From positions 40,701 through 104,700 of the forward strand of contig SOET01000008.1 in NCBI GenBank assembly GCA_021646465.1: a DNA stretch of 64,000 bases, in the 5' to 3' direction. Below, piece by piece: positions 27,230-35,877 of the stretch (the first letter of the stretch is position 1; each line of letters begins with the position of its first letter). Origin of the DNA: Candidatus Kuenenia hertensis (GTDB lineage Bacteria; Planctomycetota; Brocadiia; Brocadiales; Brocadiaceae). The notes under the pieces were generated by a model. It saw only the letters and a program-made list of their open reading frames with translations. It was not told the DNA's origin and searched no databases. The position numbers and the translations under genes are program-made.

Positions 27230-27430
27230 TCAGTAAGAATGTTCATTTTCTGAAACCATGGTCCTGAACTTGTAAATTTTAAATGGCATGAAATCTTTCC
27301 CGCTTCTCTCCTGCCTAAAAAGTATAGTACCTTTGCTATCAAGCTTTATTGCAATAGCACTGATAACAAATAGCGGAGACAATAAAATAATGCCAATAAT
27401 TGAAAATACTATATCAATACCGCGCTTCAT
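27230..27430 (-). pseudogene. truncated sugar-phosphate (PGT, WcaJ-like) transferase
   Basis: The 66-aa frame contains the membrane-entry helix and first catalytic block of bacterial sugar transferases (MKRGIDIVFSIIGIILLSP, then GTILFRQERSGKD and FKIYKFRTM) and then stops after VSENEHSY. Functional relatives continue for another 120 or more residues. Without them no initiating phosphoglycosyl transferase activity is expected. The lost 3 part is not visible in the 130 bp before the CapD fusion. Undecaprenyl-phosphate priming must then come from elsewhere. Confidence 0.75.
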
Positions 27431-27496
27431 AATTCTTTCACGTATTTATCTTAAAGAAACTAATAATCTTATAGTTTATAATTCAATTCATATGAG

Positions 27497-28336
27497 TTAT
27501 AAAAAGGTGTGATTCAGAATGCATATAGATGCAAAAACCCAAACCAAAAAATTACCAACTTGCGGCATAATACAATTTATCGTTTTATTTTTAAAATTAT
27601 TATAATCTGAATGTGAAATGTATAACCGTATCGAATCTTTTTGTTGTGTATTTAAATCTATGAAACGTATGGCGGCACAATGATTGTTCATTTCTTTGAT
27701 TTCCCTGATACATTTCCCTATTGTGTTAATATTTTCTTTGCTTCTGTTAAGTTGAAATCTTATGTTTTTTAGTTCCATTCCTTCTAATTTCATATGAATA
27801 TTTTGTTCTTCCCTTTTTGCATTGTGAATTACTATCTGTTCAATAAATACTCCTGCTTCACTTAAATTAGTAATCAACGCTTTACCAGATATTTCATTAT
27901 TCAACCCGTCATTATAAGTAAACTCCAGAAATAGAGAGGCCTCTTTTCGTTTAAAACATCTATTTTTAATCTCTTTAATTTTTTGTTTCATTTCTATTTC
28001 ACTTTTTAATAAAGCAAATATTGACATAATATTTTTTTCATTGCATACCAAACTAAGAATATCTTTATTATTCGATATAGTAAGTATTGTATATATTTCA
28101 GGACTAACGTTTATCAGTTTGATCCCCATGCCACGTTTGACAAATTTTTCTATCGTGCTTATACCTATTCCATCAATTGCTGTTATCTGATGCATGTCAT
28201 TTATAAAATAATACCTTCCTTCATCCAGAGCCTGATATAAGAATTCCTGTAATTCTATAGCACCATGACCTGTTAAACTCCCTGATAACTCAATAAGTTC
28301 TATAGAGTCTATTAACTGCTTCGAAACAATTCTCAT
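27497..28336 (-). CDS. STAS domain protein with PilZ-like C-terminal domain
   Basis: The 279-aa product starts with an anti-anti-sigma (STAS) fold: SIELIELSGSLTGHGAIELQ, then ITAIDGIGISTIEKFVKRG, where the usual phospho-Ser region is TAIDG. A second domain (about 120-245) contains CFKRKEASLFLEFTYNDG and SGKALITNLSEAGVFIE, resembling PilZ (a c-di-GMP-binding fold, although the usual RxxxR and DxSxxG patterns are only partly recognisable as NLSEAG). It lies between the EPS/RiPP block and the sigma-54 regulator, so a regulatory role in polymer synthesis is inferred. Confidence 0.6.
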   Translation of the reverse strand: MRIVSKQLIDSIELIELSGSLTGHGAIELQEFLYQALDEGRYYFINDMHQITAIDGIGISTIEKFVKRGMGIKLINVSPEIYTILTISNNKDILSLVCNEKNIMSIFALLKSEIEMKQKIKEIKNRCFKRKEASLFLEFTYNDGLNNEISGKALITNLSEAGVFIEQIVIHNAKREEQNIHMKLEGMELKNIRFQLNRSKENINTIGKCIREIKEMNNHCAAIRFIDLNTQQKDSIRLYISHSDYNNFKNKTINCIMPQVGNFLVWVFASICILNHTFL

Positions 28337-28810
28337 CTATTTATTTTTAAGTCACCACATTTATTTTAATGTGTATTCCTATCACTGCCTTCATATACAG
28401 AAAATAATGTGCCTAAAAAAATCAATTATCCAACATTTCTGTATGTTCCAGCCAATCAAGTAATTAAAGAAATATTATGAATGTTTAACTAAAAGATGAG
28501 ATTCCGGGAAATGACAAAAACCTAACATTATAAGATCGAATGCAGGAATGATTAAATATTTAAGATTATGTTTAATAAATAGTTATTACAAAAACAAAAA
28601 AATAATCGTAAAGTGTCAGTGTTCTAAACTTTTTTTTAAATTCTCAACAGTACACCGATTACGCACAAAACATGTTGTTATGTAATAATTAATGTGCCGT
28701 ACAGTCTCGGGGTTCAGGGGTTCAGGGGTTCAAGGGGTAGTGGAGATATGCAAGATTTGATGTTCGTAATCAATGCTAAAGTAAATAGAGACAATCTATC
28801 AGTAGTAGCA
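28337..28810. other. intergenic region without a gene
   Basis: The 474 bp are AT-rich. At 28709-28737 a heptad, GGGGTTC(A), is repeated three times (ggggttcaggggttcagggg and on). I see no gene, RNA or clear sigma-54 promoter. Confidence 0.5.
28709..28737. repeat. ggggttca heptamer tandem repeat
   Basis: Three head-to-tail copies of a seven-base unit (gttcagg), ending in a variant. It is the intergenic counterpart of the TTTTGAG heptamer found inside the aminotransferase gene. Confidence 0.75.
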
Positions 28811-30352
28811 TCATTTCGGATATAAATTATACTGCCTGATTTTATTAATCAGGCTTGCCCTGCTAATTCCCAATATTTTAGAAGCAACCTTTTTGTTCCA
28901 GTTTGCCTTATTCAATTCTTCTTTTATAATTCTTTTTTCGGTTGACTTTAAAATTTCCTTTAGATTTTTGCCCTGAGAAACATCATCACGTGACAAAGAC
29001 CTTGCGTAAGTATTATTTATTATATCTTCAGGAATATGTTCAACGTTTATCACTTCTTCTTTGTTGTGGAGAATAACAAGGCGTTCGATAAGATTCTTGA
29101 GTTCCCTTATATTACCAGGCCATGAATAGGCCATAAGCAGCTCTTTGACTTCAGGGCTCATTTTTTTGCTTCTGACATTATGAATATTTTCGTAAGTGTG
29201 TAAAAAATAATCACACAAAAGAGGGATATCCTCTTTCCTTTCCCTGAGCGACGGTAAAGTAATATTTATGGTGTTTATGCGATAAAAAAGATCATTACGG
29301 AATTTACCTTGTTTGATCATTTCCTTCAGATTCCTGTTGGTTGCCGCAACAATCCTGACATCAACTTTTTTAGGTTTTTCTGAACCTACGCTATAGAACA
29401 TTCCATCCTGTAATACCCTGAGTAGTTTCGCCTGAGCGTCTATGTGCATATCCCCAATTTCATCTAAAAACAAAGTGCCGCCATCTGCAATCTCAAAAAG
29501 GCCTTTCCTGTTTGCAGTTGCTCCGGTAAAAGCTCCTTTCTCATGGCCAAAAAGTTCTGAATTAAGCAGAGTCTCGCTAAAGGCAGAACAATTTTGGACA
29601 ACAAACATCTTGTCCCTGCGTGGACTATTATAGTGTATAGTTGCCGCAATTAATTCTTTTCCCGTACCACTTTCACCATCAATCAAAATAGGACTCATTA
29701 TATCCTCAATACGATGCAATATACTAAATACTTTTTTTATTGCGGTGCTATTACCCACTATACCTTTATACTTACTTTCAAATACACTCTCCTGTTCAGC
29801 AGATTGCCTGCAAACCAACTCGTCTTTCACTTTAAGCCCTTTATACAGTGAAATATTATCTTGTACAAGATACTTCAAAAAGTCGATGATATACGACTCT
29901 TCATGATCATCTGTCTCTTTTACCCTTATATAAATGTTTTGCAAATAATTTTTATCAACTCCATTCTTCTTTATTATCTTTGCATCAGAATTATGCTCCA
30001 GGTGTCGGGAATTTGGTTTTTTCATACCACTAAAAACAATAGCACCGATATACTCATCTTTAATAAACATTGGCGCAATAATTCCAAAAAGGCCAAAACA
30101 ACATTTATAGACAAAAGGACTTTTTTTATTGTGTGCATTTCTTAAATGTCTGCGATAATTTCTGGCACATAATTGCGCACCTACACTGGTAGACTTGATT
30201 TCACAGCAAAAAGGATTTTTATTCTGTGCAAGGCCATTAATACTATTTGCATGTTTATCGAAAAATTGCAGATCAACATCCCACCACTCTGAGCCAATTT
30301 TTCGCGCCGTATTACTAACATGAGAGTTGATTATTTTATTCCAATGTATCAT
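28811..30352 (-). CDS. sigma-54-dependent activator with PocR-type sensor domain
   Basis: A 513-aa bacterial enhancer-binding protein. Residues 1-170 resemble the PocR sensory fold, with Cys pairs CCEI, LCARNYRRH and YKCCFGLFGIIAPM that could bind a metal or haem-like ligand. The AAA+ domain has Walker A GESGTGKE (226-233), the sigma-54 contact loop GAFTGA (273-278), Walker B LFLDEIGD and the Arg-finger region. A Fis-type helix-turn-helix closes the chain (KVASKILGISRASLINKIRQ). GGAG precedes the ATG. It probably activates sigma-54 promoters of nearby glycan or RiPP genes, but I found no convincing -24/-12 site there. Confidence 0.92.
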   Translation of the reverse strand: MIHWNKIINSHVSNTARKIGSEWWDVDLQFFDKHANSINGLAQNKNPFCCEIKSTSVGAQLCARNYRRHLRNAHNKKSPFVYKCCFGLFGIIAPMFIKDEYIGAIVFSGMKKPNSRHLEHNSDAKIIKKNGVDKNYLQNIYIRVKETDDHEESYIIDFLKYLVQDNISLYKGLKVKDELVCRQSAEQESVFESKYKGIVGNSTAIKKVFSILHRIEDIMSPILIDGESGTGKELIAATIHYNSPRRDKMFVVQNCSAFSETLLNSELFGHEKGAFTGATANRKGLFEIADGGTLFLDEIGDMHIDAQAKLLRVLQDGMFYSVGSEKPKKVDVRIVAATNRNLKEMIKQGKFRNDLFYRINTINITLPSLRERKEDIPLLCDYFLHTYENIHNVRSKKMSPEVKELLMAYSWPGNIRELKNLIERLVILHNKEEVINVEHIPEDIINNTYARSLSRDDVSQGKNLKEILKSTEKRIIKEELNKANWNKKVASKILGISRASLINKIRQYNLYPK

Positions 30353-30556
30353 AAAAGTCTCCAGAAATGTTTTTCATTGCACAATTGGTACTAGATAAAA
30401 TGTAAACCATATACACAGTGCGCAAAACAAATGCCTCGGAGAAGAAAATAGCCAATGATATTTTGTGGATTATTCCATCATATTGATAACATTTGAGTTA
30501 TGATTATTTGTGAAACACTTAAACCATTAAGTCTATTACACAAATATATTAATTAA

Positions 30557-30599
30557 GTGTGCAATTGCACACAGTGTGTCACGCGTGTCACTGTGACAC
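30557..30599. promoter_or_regulatory. paired palindromes upstream of the sigma-54 activator gene
   Basis: A perfect 16-bp palindrome GTGTGCAATTGCACAC (30557-30572) is followed by GTGTCACTGTGACAC (30585-30599), a second palindrome around one central base. They lie about 205-245 bp upstream of the regulator's start, a normal distance for an enhancer or operator. Function is inferred. Confidence 0.5.
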
Positions 30600-30659
30600 G
30601 AAAAACACGTTAGAAAAATCGGAGGGCACTCATTTGGGTGGTTTGCAAATTTCAGAAGG

Positions 30660-31080
30660 AGTACCTTCGGGTTTTTTACCCGACATTTTGCTTGAACACG
30701 GGCAAACGCAGAGGCGCATTGCAATGCGTCTCTACTACGCCCCCGGCGGGTTCAGGCCTGTGACCTGAACCCCACGTTTCATACGTGGCAATTTAGCCGT
30801 GACCTGTCTGCCGACTGGCAAGAATGTATATATCGCTATTAATCAAATAAACTATTGGGTTCAGATTACAAATTAATGTCATTAAGTTAAGGATTATTTT
30901 ATTTGAAACACCCACCTTGCATCCCCCTTTTTTAAATCAGGGGGACTTTTACGGCAGGCAGCTTAACTTCATGACATTGGATACAAATCCGAACACCCAA
31001 GGGGCTTCCTTCACAATTGATGGATTTGCAAAAATTTGGGAATGTTCCCGAGACGCATTGCAATGCGTCTCTACACTCTG
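30660..31080. repeat. composite repeat block (three modules)
   Basis: The rest of the 735-bp gap between regulator and flippase-like gene is a chain of dispersed modules. They are: a 22-bp palindrome at 30711-30732; a cggcgggttcaggcctgtga-type module (30740-30870) that recurs at 42597 and, inverted, at 53575; a family B element (30855-30990); a ttgcaaaaatttgggaatg module shared with 53875 and 58727; and a second 22-bp palindrome, GAGACGCATTGCAATGCGTC(TC), at 31050-31071. No gene. Confidence 0.7.
30855..30990. mobile_element. MITE-like element, family B (copy 2)
   Basis: Outer arms GGTTCAGATTACAAATT and ATACAAATCCGAACA enclose the inner arms AATGTCATTAAGTTAAG (30875-30891) and CTTAACTTCATGACATT (30962-30978). 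The centre contains atccccctttttt and aggggg as in the other copies. Confidence 0.7.
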
Positions 31081-31088
31081 TTGAAGGG

Positions 31089-32147
31089 TTATTTCTCTCC
31101 GCAAAAGTAAGGGACTGTTTCGCATTCCGAGAACTTAATTTGCTTTGCCATGTCGTGTTTTCTCAATGTAGCCCACGAATACAGGGTAACAAGCAGCATA
31201 TAACACAAAAGAATAATATGTGATGAAAACGATACGATACCCGCATCTTTCCCCGAAAACCCAATAAGAAGCAATCCCCCGAACCACCCGATCTCATGGG
31301 ATCCAAAATCTGCAACACCCTGAAATGTCCTTGACATTACAGCAATAACAGACACTATCACCATGTGTAAAAAACTAACGGAAAACCCCAGTCCGCGGGT
31401 AATCATATAAAAGGCAAGAAATATGCACAACCATGTACACAGGGTATAAAACACTGTCTGAAGCCCGGTTCTGACATTACTGATTTCCCTGAAGCTTTGA
31501 ACAATTTTTTGAAATTCCCCTGAAAATTTTCTGAAAATTTTATTCTTCTGCCACGGCGCGAAAATATTAATGTTTTTCCCAAACCACGCGACAAATTTAT
31601 TCGTCCTGAACAGATACAAAAGGAACAATACGATTGTTACCAGAAAACATGCAACGCTACCCTTCATAAGTATGCTTATCCAGGGAGCAATACTCAAATT
31701 CATAAAAAATGCTATCATTACATAACATGCAATAAGCAAGGAATAATCTAACATCCTTGCAACGGCAAGGGAAGAAATGCCGTTCGCTACGGGAATGTTC
31801 AAATGCCTTCGGGCAAGATACACATACGTAACCTCTCCGGTGCGAAAAGGCAGCAAATAGTTGTAAAAGATATACAGCGACTGCACTCTGAATAATTGTT
31901 TTATATCTGGTTTTATCGAGTGAGTAAGACACTGAAAACGCATTGTCCGAAACACCTGGTTTGCGCTATACATTACAAACCCTAATGCTAACCAGGGAAT
32001 AGAAATACTTTTTATCGTAACGAAAATATCCTCCGGTTTTATTCTTGAAAACAATAACCAATAAATAACAAATGGTAATGCTATAGGAAAACACCATTTC
32101 ACAATATTTTTAATTTGCCGTTGTCGGTAATTTTCAACACTCTTCAT
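31089..32147 (-). CDS. flippase-like membrane protein (UPF0104/LPG-synthase transmembrane family)
   Basis: A 352-aa protein with about eight membrane spans, and the family features FRTMRFQCLTHSIKP, FRTGEVTYVYLARRHL and GVADFGSHEIGWFGGLLL. PF03706-type proteins include the membrane part of lysyl-phosphatidylglycerol synthase and the archaeal AglD-related proteins; many are tied to glycolipid handling. It starts 6 bp after the NIR-HAO gene and is probably co-transcribed, which is odd for a lipid protein. Specific substrate unknown. Confidence 0.75.
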   Translation of the reverse strand: MKSVENYRQRQIKNIVKWCFPIALPFVIYWLLFSRIKPEDIFVTIKSISIPWLALGFVMYSANQVFRTMRFQCLTHSIKPDIKQLFRVQSLYIFYNYLLPFRTGEVTYVYLARRHLNIPVANGISSLAVARMLDYSLLIACYVMIAFFMNLSIAPWISILMKGSVACFLVTIVLFLLYLFRTNKFVAWFGKNINIFAPWQKNKIFRKFSGEFQKIVQSFREISNVRTGLQTVFYTLCTWLCIFLAFYMITRGLGFSVSFLHMVIVSVIAVMSRTFQGVADFGSHEIGWFGGLLLIGFSGKDAGIVSFSSHIILLCYMLLVTLYSWATLRKHDMAKQIKFSECETVPYFCGEK

Positions 32148-32153
32148 AGTGAT

Positions 32154-34670
32154 CTATTTGGTATTTATTGCTTTATCTTCAAGGGCCTTTAAACGTCTTA
32201 ATTTTCCTGCCTCATCCTGTATCCGCGTCATTCTTCCGCCTGTTTGAGCAGTACCCCACCACCAGCTTATATCCTGCTGAGCGTGAGCAGTACCCTTATA
32301 CCCTTGCAGATGATCCCAGAACCACATTTCAACATATTCCCTTTCAATGCCACTTGGATTTCCATCCTCCTGAGTAAATATAGAATAAACACCCAAAACA
32401 GGACCAATAACAGGTACGTGTCCACCGGTTTTTTTAAACAGGCTATACATTTCCGGTCCCAGAGTATCAGGGCCAAGAACCCTGGTTAAGACATCACTTA
32501 ACGGGAAGGGCGGCCTGTCTTCCGGGGAAGGTACAATCACGTCATCGGCAAATAGTTTCTCAAGAACCAGTTGCATTTCATCTATTCGTTTCCATGATGC
32601 AAACATATGCTGATCCAGTGAATCAAGCCACATACCGGAGAACCGGCTACTGTGGCATTTTGAACAGAGTTCTACCCATTTGCGCCGTTTTTCCTTGCTT
32701 TCAGCAGAGTAGATTTCCAGCTTTTTATCCATGGGCGGTATCTTTATACCATAGGGGAAGTCTTTCAATCCCGATTTAAACTCCACCTCCTTTGGCGGAA
32801 TGATTCCCATGCGCCATATACCCTTCGTTTCCACATTCATTTCCCAACGATCTCCCCCAACATACATGTGGCAGTACTGACAGGTAGGGGCAAGATAGTC
32901 TGCTCCGGGAATTACCTGAGCAAGCTTCTTTTCCCAATTCCACTGATCTTTTGTCGTTTCGTAAATGACGCCCCATTTTGAGTGCTGATAGCTCTCCCAG
33001 TCCGGGTGGTCAGGGCCCATATGACAACTCATACATGCTTCAGGCCGGCGCGCCTCCGCTGCGGAAAACCGATGGCGGGAATGACAGTCGTCACACGAGG
33101 ACATATTCTGGTGACACTGGTCACATCCAACCATGGCAAAACCTTCTCCACGCCGGTACAGCTCGGCATACCAGGGAACCGATACGCTCCCCTCCCAGCT
33201 ATGCGGATGACTTGGTTTGCCAAAATCCCTCCCCCTCATAAACTCTCCGGCCTCTATTGGGTGGCATATACCACAGGCATTATCCACCGTTGGCATAAAG
33301 AGATTCTTATGATCATCGCCATGACAGTAGGAGCAGTAAACACCATCTGTAGTTCCCGGCGTCCAGTTATTCAATTGCTTACCGATTAATTCTTCGATTT
33401 CCTGCGTTTCCGCAGCCTGCAAAGGAGTTTTTTTCGGATTGGCATGGCCGGACATCTTCCATTCGGCAACAATACCCGGTGAAACCTCTTCATGACACTC
33501 TACACATTGGCCGGGACTGTATTTCTCCAGAAGCGTTTCATATTCTTCGCTCTCAGGCGGAATGTAATGCCTTGCCGGATTAAAATAGGTATAGAGCGGA
33601 ATTGGTTGATAGAGTTCAGCCCAGGGGCCATCGCCCTGTGCAAGGCCAACGAAATCTTCATACATATCTTTGAGCGATGGATCCGTATACATGAGAGAAG
33701 CCGTTACATTGCCCAGGGTAGGTGGCGATGCTGCAAGCAAAGGTTTTTGTATTTTAGCTTCTTCTACCATAAAAATTCCAAACATGCCGTTCACCATATG
33801 TTCCCGGGATTGACAGTAAAAAGCCCAGCTACCCGTCCCCACACCCTCACCTGCAACAAACTCTGCAACAGATGCGGAAAAAGGTTCCAGACTTGCGGTA
33901 TCAACAAGTTTTCCTGTTGGTTTATCAATCCAGCGATGTCCGTGGGTGTGGAAAATATGCATTTCTTCATCAATATTTATCAGATGAAATCTTACCTTTT
34001 CACCGGTTTTTGCCTTGCACACCAGTCCGGGAAATGCAGAAACATCTCCCTGCATAAATCCTATCTCTCCGGATTTATCATTAAAGGCTGCATACTCCTT
34101 TCCATCTATAAAATAAGTGTTCATAAAAACGACAAACTCATTATCCGGAATTTCACGGCTGTCATCTCCGGGCTCCACAATCAACGCTCCCCACAATCCC
34201 CTGGCCAGACCCTCTTCACCTCCCCTTTCAAAAGCAAGGGTGTGGTAAAACCATGTTCCGGGCGTTCCTGCGGTATCCCACTCAAACACACGGGATTCTC
34301 CCGGATCAACAACACTGGTAGGATTACCCACGATATGTGCGCCATCATTGGCAATAGTATACTTTACTCCATGGGGATGTATTGATGCAGGTACGGTAAG
34401 TTTATTCGTGAAGCGGATTCTGATCCTGGTTCCTTCTCTCACCTTTATCGCAGGACCAGGCACGGTGGGCTGCTCTCCCTTTACACAATATCCCCATGCC
34501 TCGAAAAATATCCCCGGCCTTGGCTCTATCACTACCGGCCTTGCTTCCATTTCCAGTTCAACAATTCCATCACGCTCCGGAAGGAAAGGGATTTCTGCAA
34601 ACCCCTTTGATATGCAAAGGAAAATGCAGATTATTGCAACAAATATGCAGATATTCAACCGTCTCGTCAT
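32154..34670 (-). CDS. multicopper oxidase-octaheme cytochrome c fusion (NIR-HAO-like), probable encapsulin cargo
   Basis: An exported 838-aa redox protein. After a signal peptide (1-25) come two cupredoxin domains, with HPHG (98-101) in the first and a type 1 copper set C286, H291, M296 in the second. Eight CXXCH haem motifs follow at 389, 446, 466, 516, 526, 546, 597 and 669, with QHSKWGVIYE as in hydroxylamine oxidoreductases. Where multicopper oxidases have HCH, this has YCQ, so the trinuclear copper site looks incomplete. The C-terminal EYVEMWFWDHLQGYKG is HAO-like, but the following ISWWWG lacks a Tyr, which may mean no catalytic cross-link. It starts 3 bp after the encapsulin stop. Known anammox encapsulins pair with such fusions; nitrogen-oxide chemistry in the anammoxosome is inferred. 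Confidence 0.9.
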   Translation of the reverse strand: MTRRLNICIFVAIICIFLCISKGFAEIPFLPERDGIVELEMEARPVVIEPRPGIFFEAWGYCVKGEQPTVPGPAIKVREGTRIRIRFTNKLTVPASIHPHGVKYTIANDGAHIVGNPTSVVDPGESRVFEWDTAGTPGTWFYHTLAFERGGEEGLARGLWGALIVEPGDDSREIPDNEFVVFMNTYFIDGKEYAAFNDKSGEIGFMQGDVSAFPGLVCKAKTGEKVRFHLINIDEEMHIFHTHGHRWIDKPTGKLVDTASLEPFSASVAEFVAGEGVGTGSWAFYCQSREHMVNGMFGIFMVEEAKIQKPLLAASPPTLGNVTASLMYTDPSLKDMYEDFVGLAQGDGPWAELYQPIPLYTYFNPARHYIPPESEEYETLLEKYSPGQCVECHEEVSPGIVAEWKMSGHANPKKTPLQAAETQEIEELIGKQLNNWTPGTTDGVYCSYCHGDDHKNLFMPTVDNACGICHPIEAGEFMRGRDFGKPSHPHSWEGSVSVPWYAELYRRGEGFAMVGCDQCHQNMSSCDDCHSRHRFSAAEARRPEACMSCHMGPDHPDWESYQHSKWGVIYETTKDQWNWEKKLAQVIPGADYLAPTCQYCHMYVGGDRWEMNVETKGIWRMGIIPPKEVEFKSGLKDFPYGIKIPPMDKKLEIYSAESKEKRRKWVELCSKCHSSRFSGMWLDSLDQHMFASWKRIDEMQLVLEKLFADDVIVPSPEDRPPFPLSDVLTRVLGPDTLGPEMYSLFKKTGGHVPVIGPVLGVYSIFTQEDGNPSGIEREYVEMWFWDHLQGYKGTAHAQQDISWWWGTAQTGGRMTRIQDEAGKLRRLKALEDKAINTK

Positions 34671-34673
34671 GCC

Positions 34674-35675
34674 TTACTCCAATGTGCAAATAGCTTGCGG
34701 CGTTTTCACTCTCAGTACGGAACTACCCACCACCCTGAACCGGTGGTTTAAATCCTGTTCACCCCAATACTCCAACCGAAAGTCTGTACCCACAGCCAAA
34801 TCCATGTACTGTCTTGAGTTTGCTACCACAAGGGCAACATCCTTTTTAATTACCGCGCATTGATATACCCCGCTTACCAGTTTTTTTACCCCTTCTATTT
34901 CCAATTCTCCCGTACGCTCATATACCTTATGGAGAAGCGCATACAGCTTCGGATTTACTATAAGGGTATAAGGCCCATGAAATCCGGAACTTCTCAGCTT
35001 TTCCGTAGCCGATACGATATCCTGGAAGCCATTCCCGATCACCGTCCAGTCACTCAACTTCAGGGTATTTCTTCCTTCGGCATTCAAAAGACCCGTCATA
35101 CCCATTTCATCAGACCCATTAAATATCAGGTCATCTTCCCTGATTGCAGCCGCTGATGCTGCGGCCACTGCGGCGCTAACATCCAGCCGTTCATGACATT
35201 CCCTGCTTTCCTCTACGTCTCTCCAGAATATCCAGAAGTCTTTATAAATAAGCGGAATCGGAATGATCGCTCTCTTTAAAGGATGTACTGGGTCATTTGC
35301 CTCGCCAAGCATATCAATATTTGCCCATGATGGTATGTCATATGTATCAAAAGGAACGCATTGTTCTCCCTTTCCCAGGGGACCATATGCTTCCAGGAAT
35401 TTCTTGCCTACTGAATAACACCCGGCTGTTTTATGGACAATACATTTTAAATGTTCCCATGAGCCGTGCCCTATGGAATCAGAGCCATCTGAACCCCGCT
35501 TTCCATGACCGGAACCTTCTGAAGACTGTTTTGGTGTACCCGGCGTTCCAGTTCCTGCCGCATGGATTCCATCCCCAAATGCCGATTTTCCATTATGAGG
35601 GGGGAAAAACAGTGCAGGTAATATGAGAATACCCGACAATACGTAAAACATTTTATTCTTTTTGAAAGCCTTCAT
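34674..35675 (-). CDS. encapsulin shell protein with signal peptide and Gly/Ser linker
   Basis: The C-terminal 270 residues of this 333-aa protein carry the HK97-fold encapsulin (family 1) pattern: KKFLEAYGPLGKGE, DLIFNGSDEMGMTGLLNAEG, HGPYTLIVNPKLYALLHKVY, MDLAVGTDFRLEYWGEQD and a final strand VLRVKTPQAICTLE. Encapsulins self-assemble into protein shells that enclose a cargo enzyme. Ahead of this fold is a Sec-type signal peptide (about 1-30, FYVLSGILILPALFF) and a Gly/Ser/His-rich linker (about 38-68). Two Cys occur in the N-terminal helix (HLKCIVHKTAGC). Most encapsulins are cytoplasmic, so an exported subunit is unusual; in anammox cells the target is presumably the anammoxosome lumen. 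The NIR-HAO-like gene 3 bp downstream is the probable cargo. Confidence 0.9.
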   Translation of the reverse strand: MKAFKKNKMFYVLSGILILPALFFPPHNGKSAFGDGIHAAGTGTPGTPKQSSEGSGHGKRGSDGSDSIGHGSWEHLKCIVHKTAGCYSVGKKFLEAYGPLGKGEQCVPFDTYDIPSWANIDMLGEANDPVHPLKRAIIPIPLIYKDFWIFWRDVEESRECHERLDVSAAVAAASAAAIREDDLIFNGSDEMGMTGLLNAEGRNTLKLSDWTVIGNGFQDIVSATEKLRSSGFHGPYTLIVNPKLYALLHKVYERTGELEIEGVKKLVSGVYQCAVIKKDVALVVANSRQYMDLAVGTDFRLEYWGEQDLNHRFRVVGSSVLRVKTPQAICTLE

Positions 35676-35877
35676 AAATCTTCTCTCCTTTTTTAAAAAA
35701 ATAGGGAAACTATTCAGCGTAAATATTACAGTACAACAATGGCTCGTTCCCCGTCAGAAAAGATTGGGGACAAGCAGTAAAATATGAGCTGTTTACCACC
35801 TCCTTTTTATCAAATAAAGTATATTGAGCAGGTCGATCATATCAACGGAAAAAATGAGATTCCATAGAATACTTTAT
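35676..35877. other. intergenic region with a single MITE-end remnant
   Basis: The 200-bp gap before the encapsulin gene contains ctattcagcgtaa and tggctcgttcccc, which match the left end and hairpin of family A elements (43229-43323), but no right end. No gene. Confidence 0.45.

Noticed and set aside
30711..31071. Rho-independent terminators at the GAGACGCATTGCAATGCGTC palindromes
   Set aside because: They recur at several unrelated sites, lack a T-run and sit among dispersed repeat modules, so a REP-like repeat is the better reading.
33492..34385. A 297-codon open frame on the plus strand opposite the NIR-HAO-like gene
   Set aside because: The minus strand codes a clear cupredoxin/cytochrome protein with signal peptide and eight haem motifs. 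The plus-strand product has no family features and a skewed composition.
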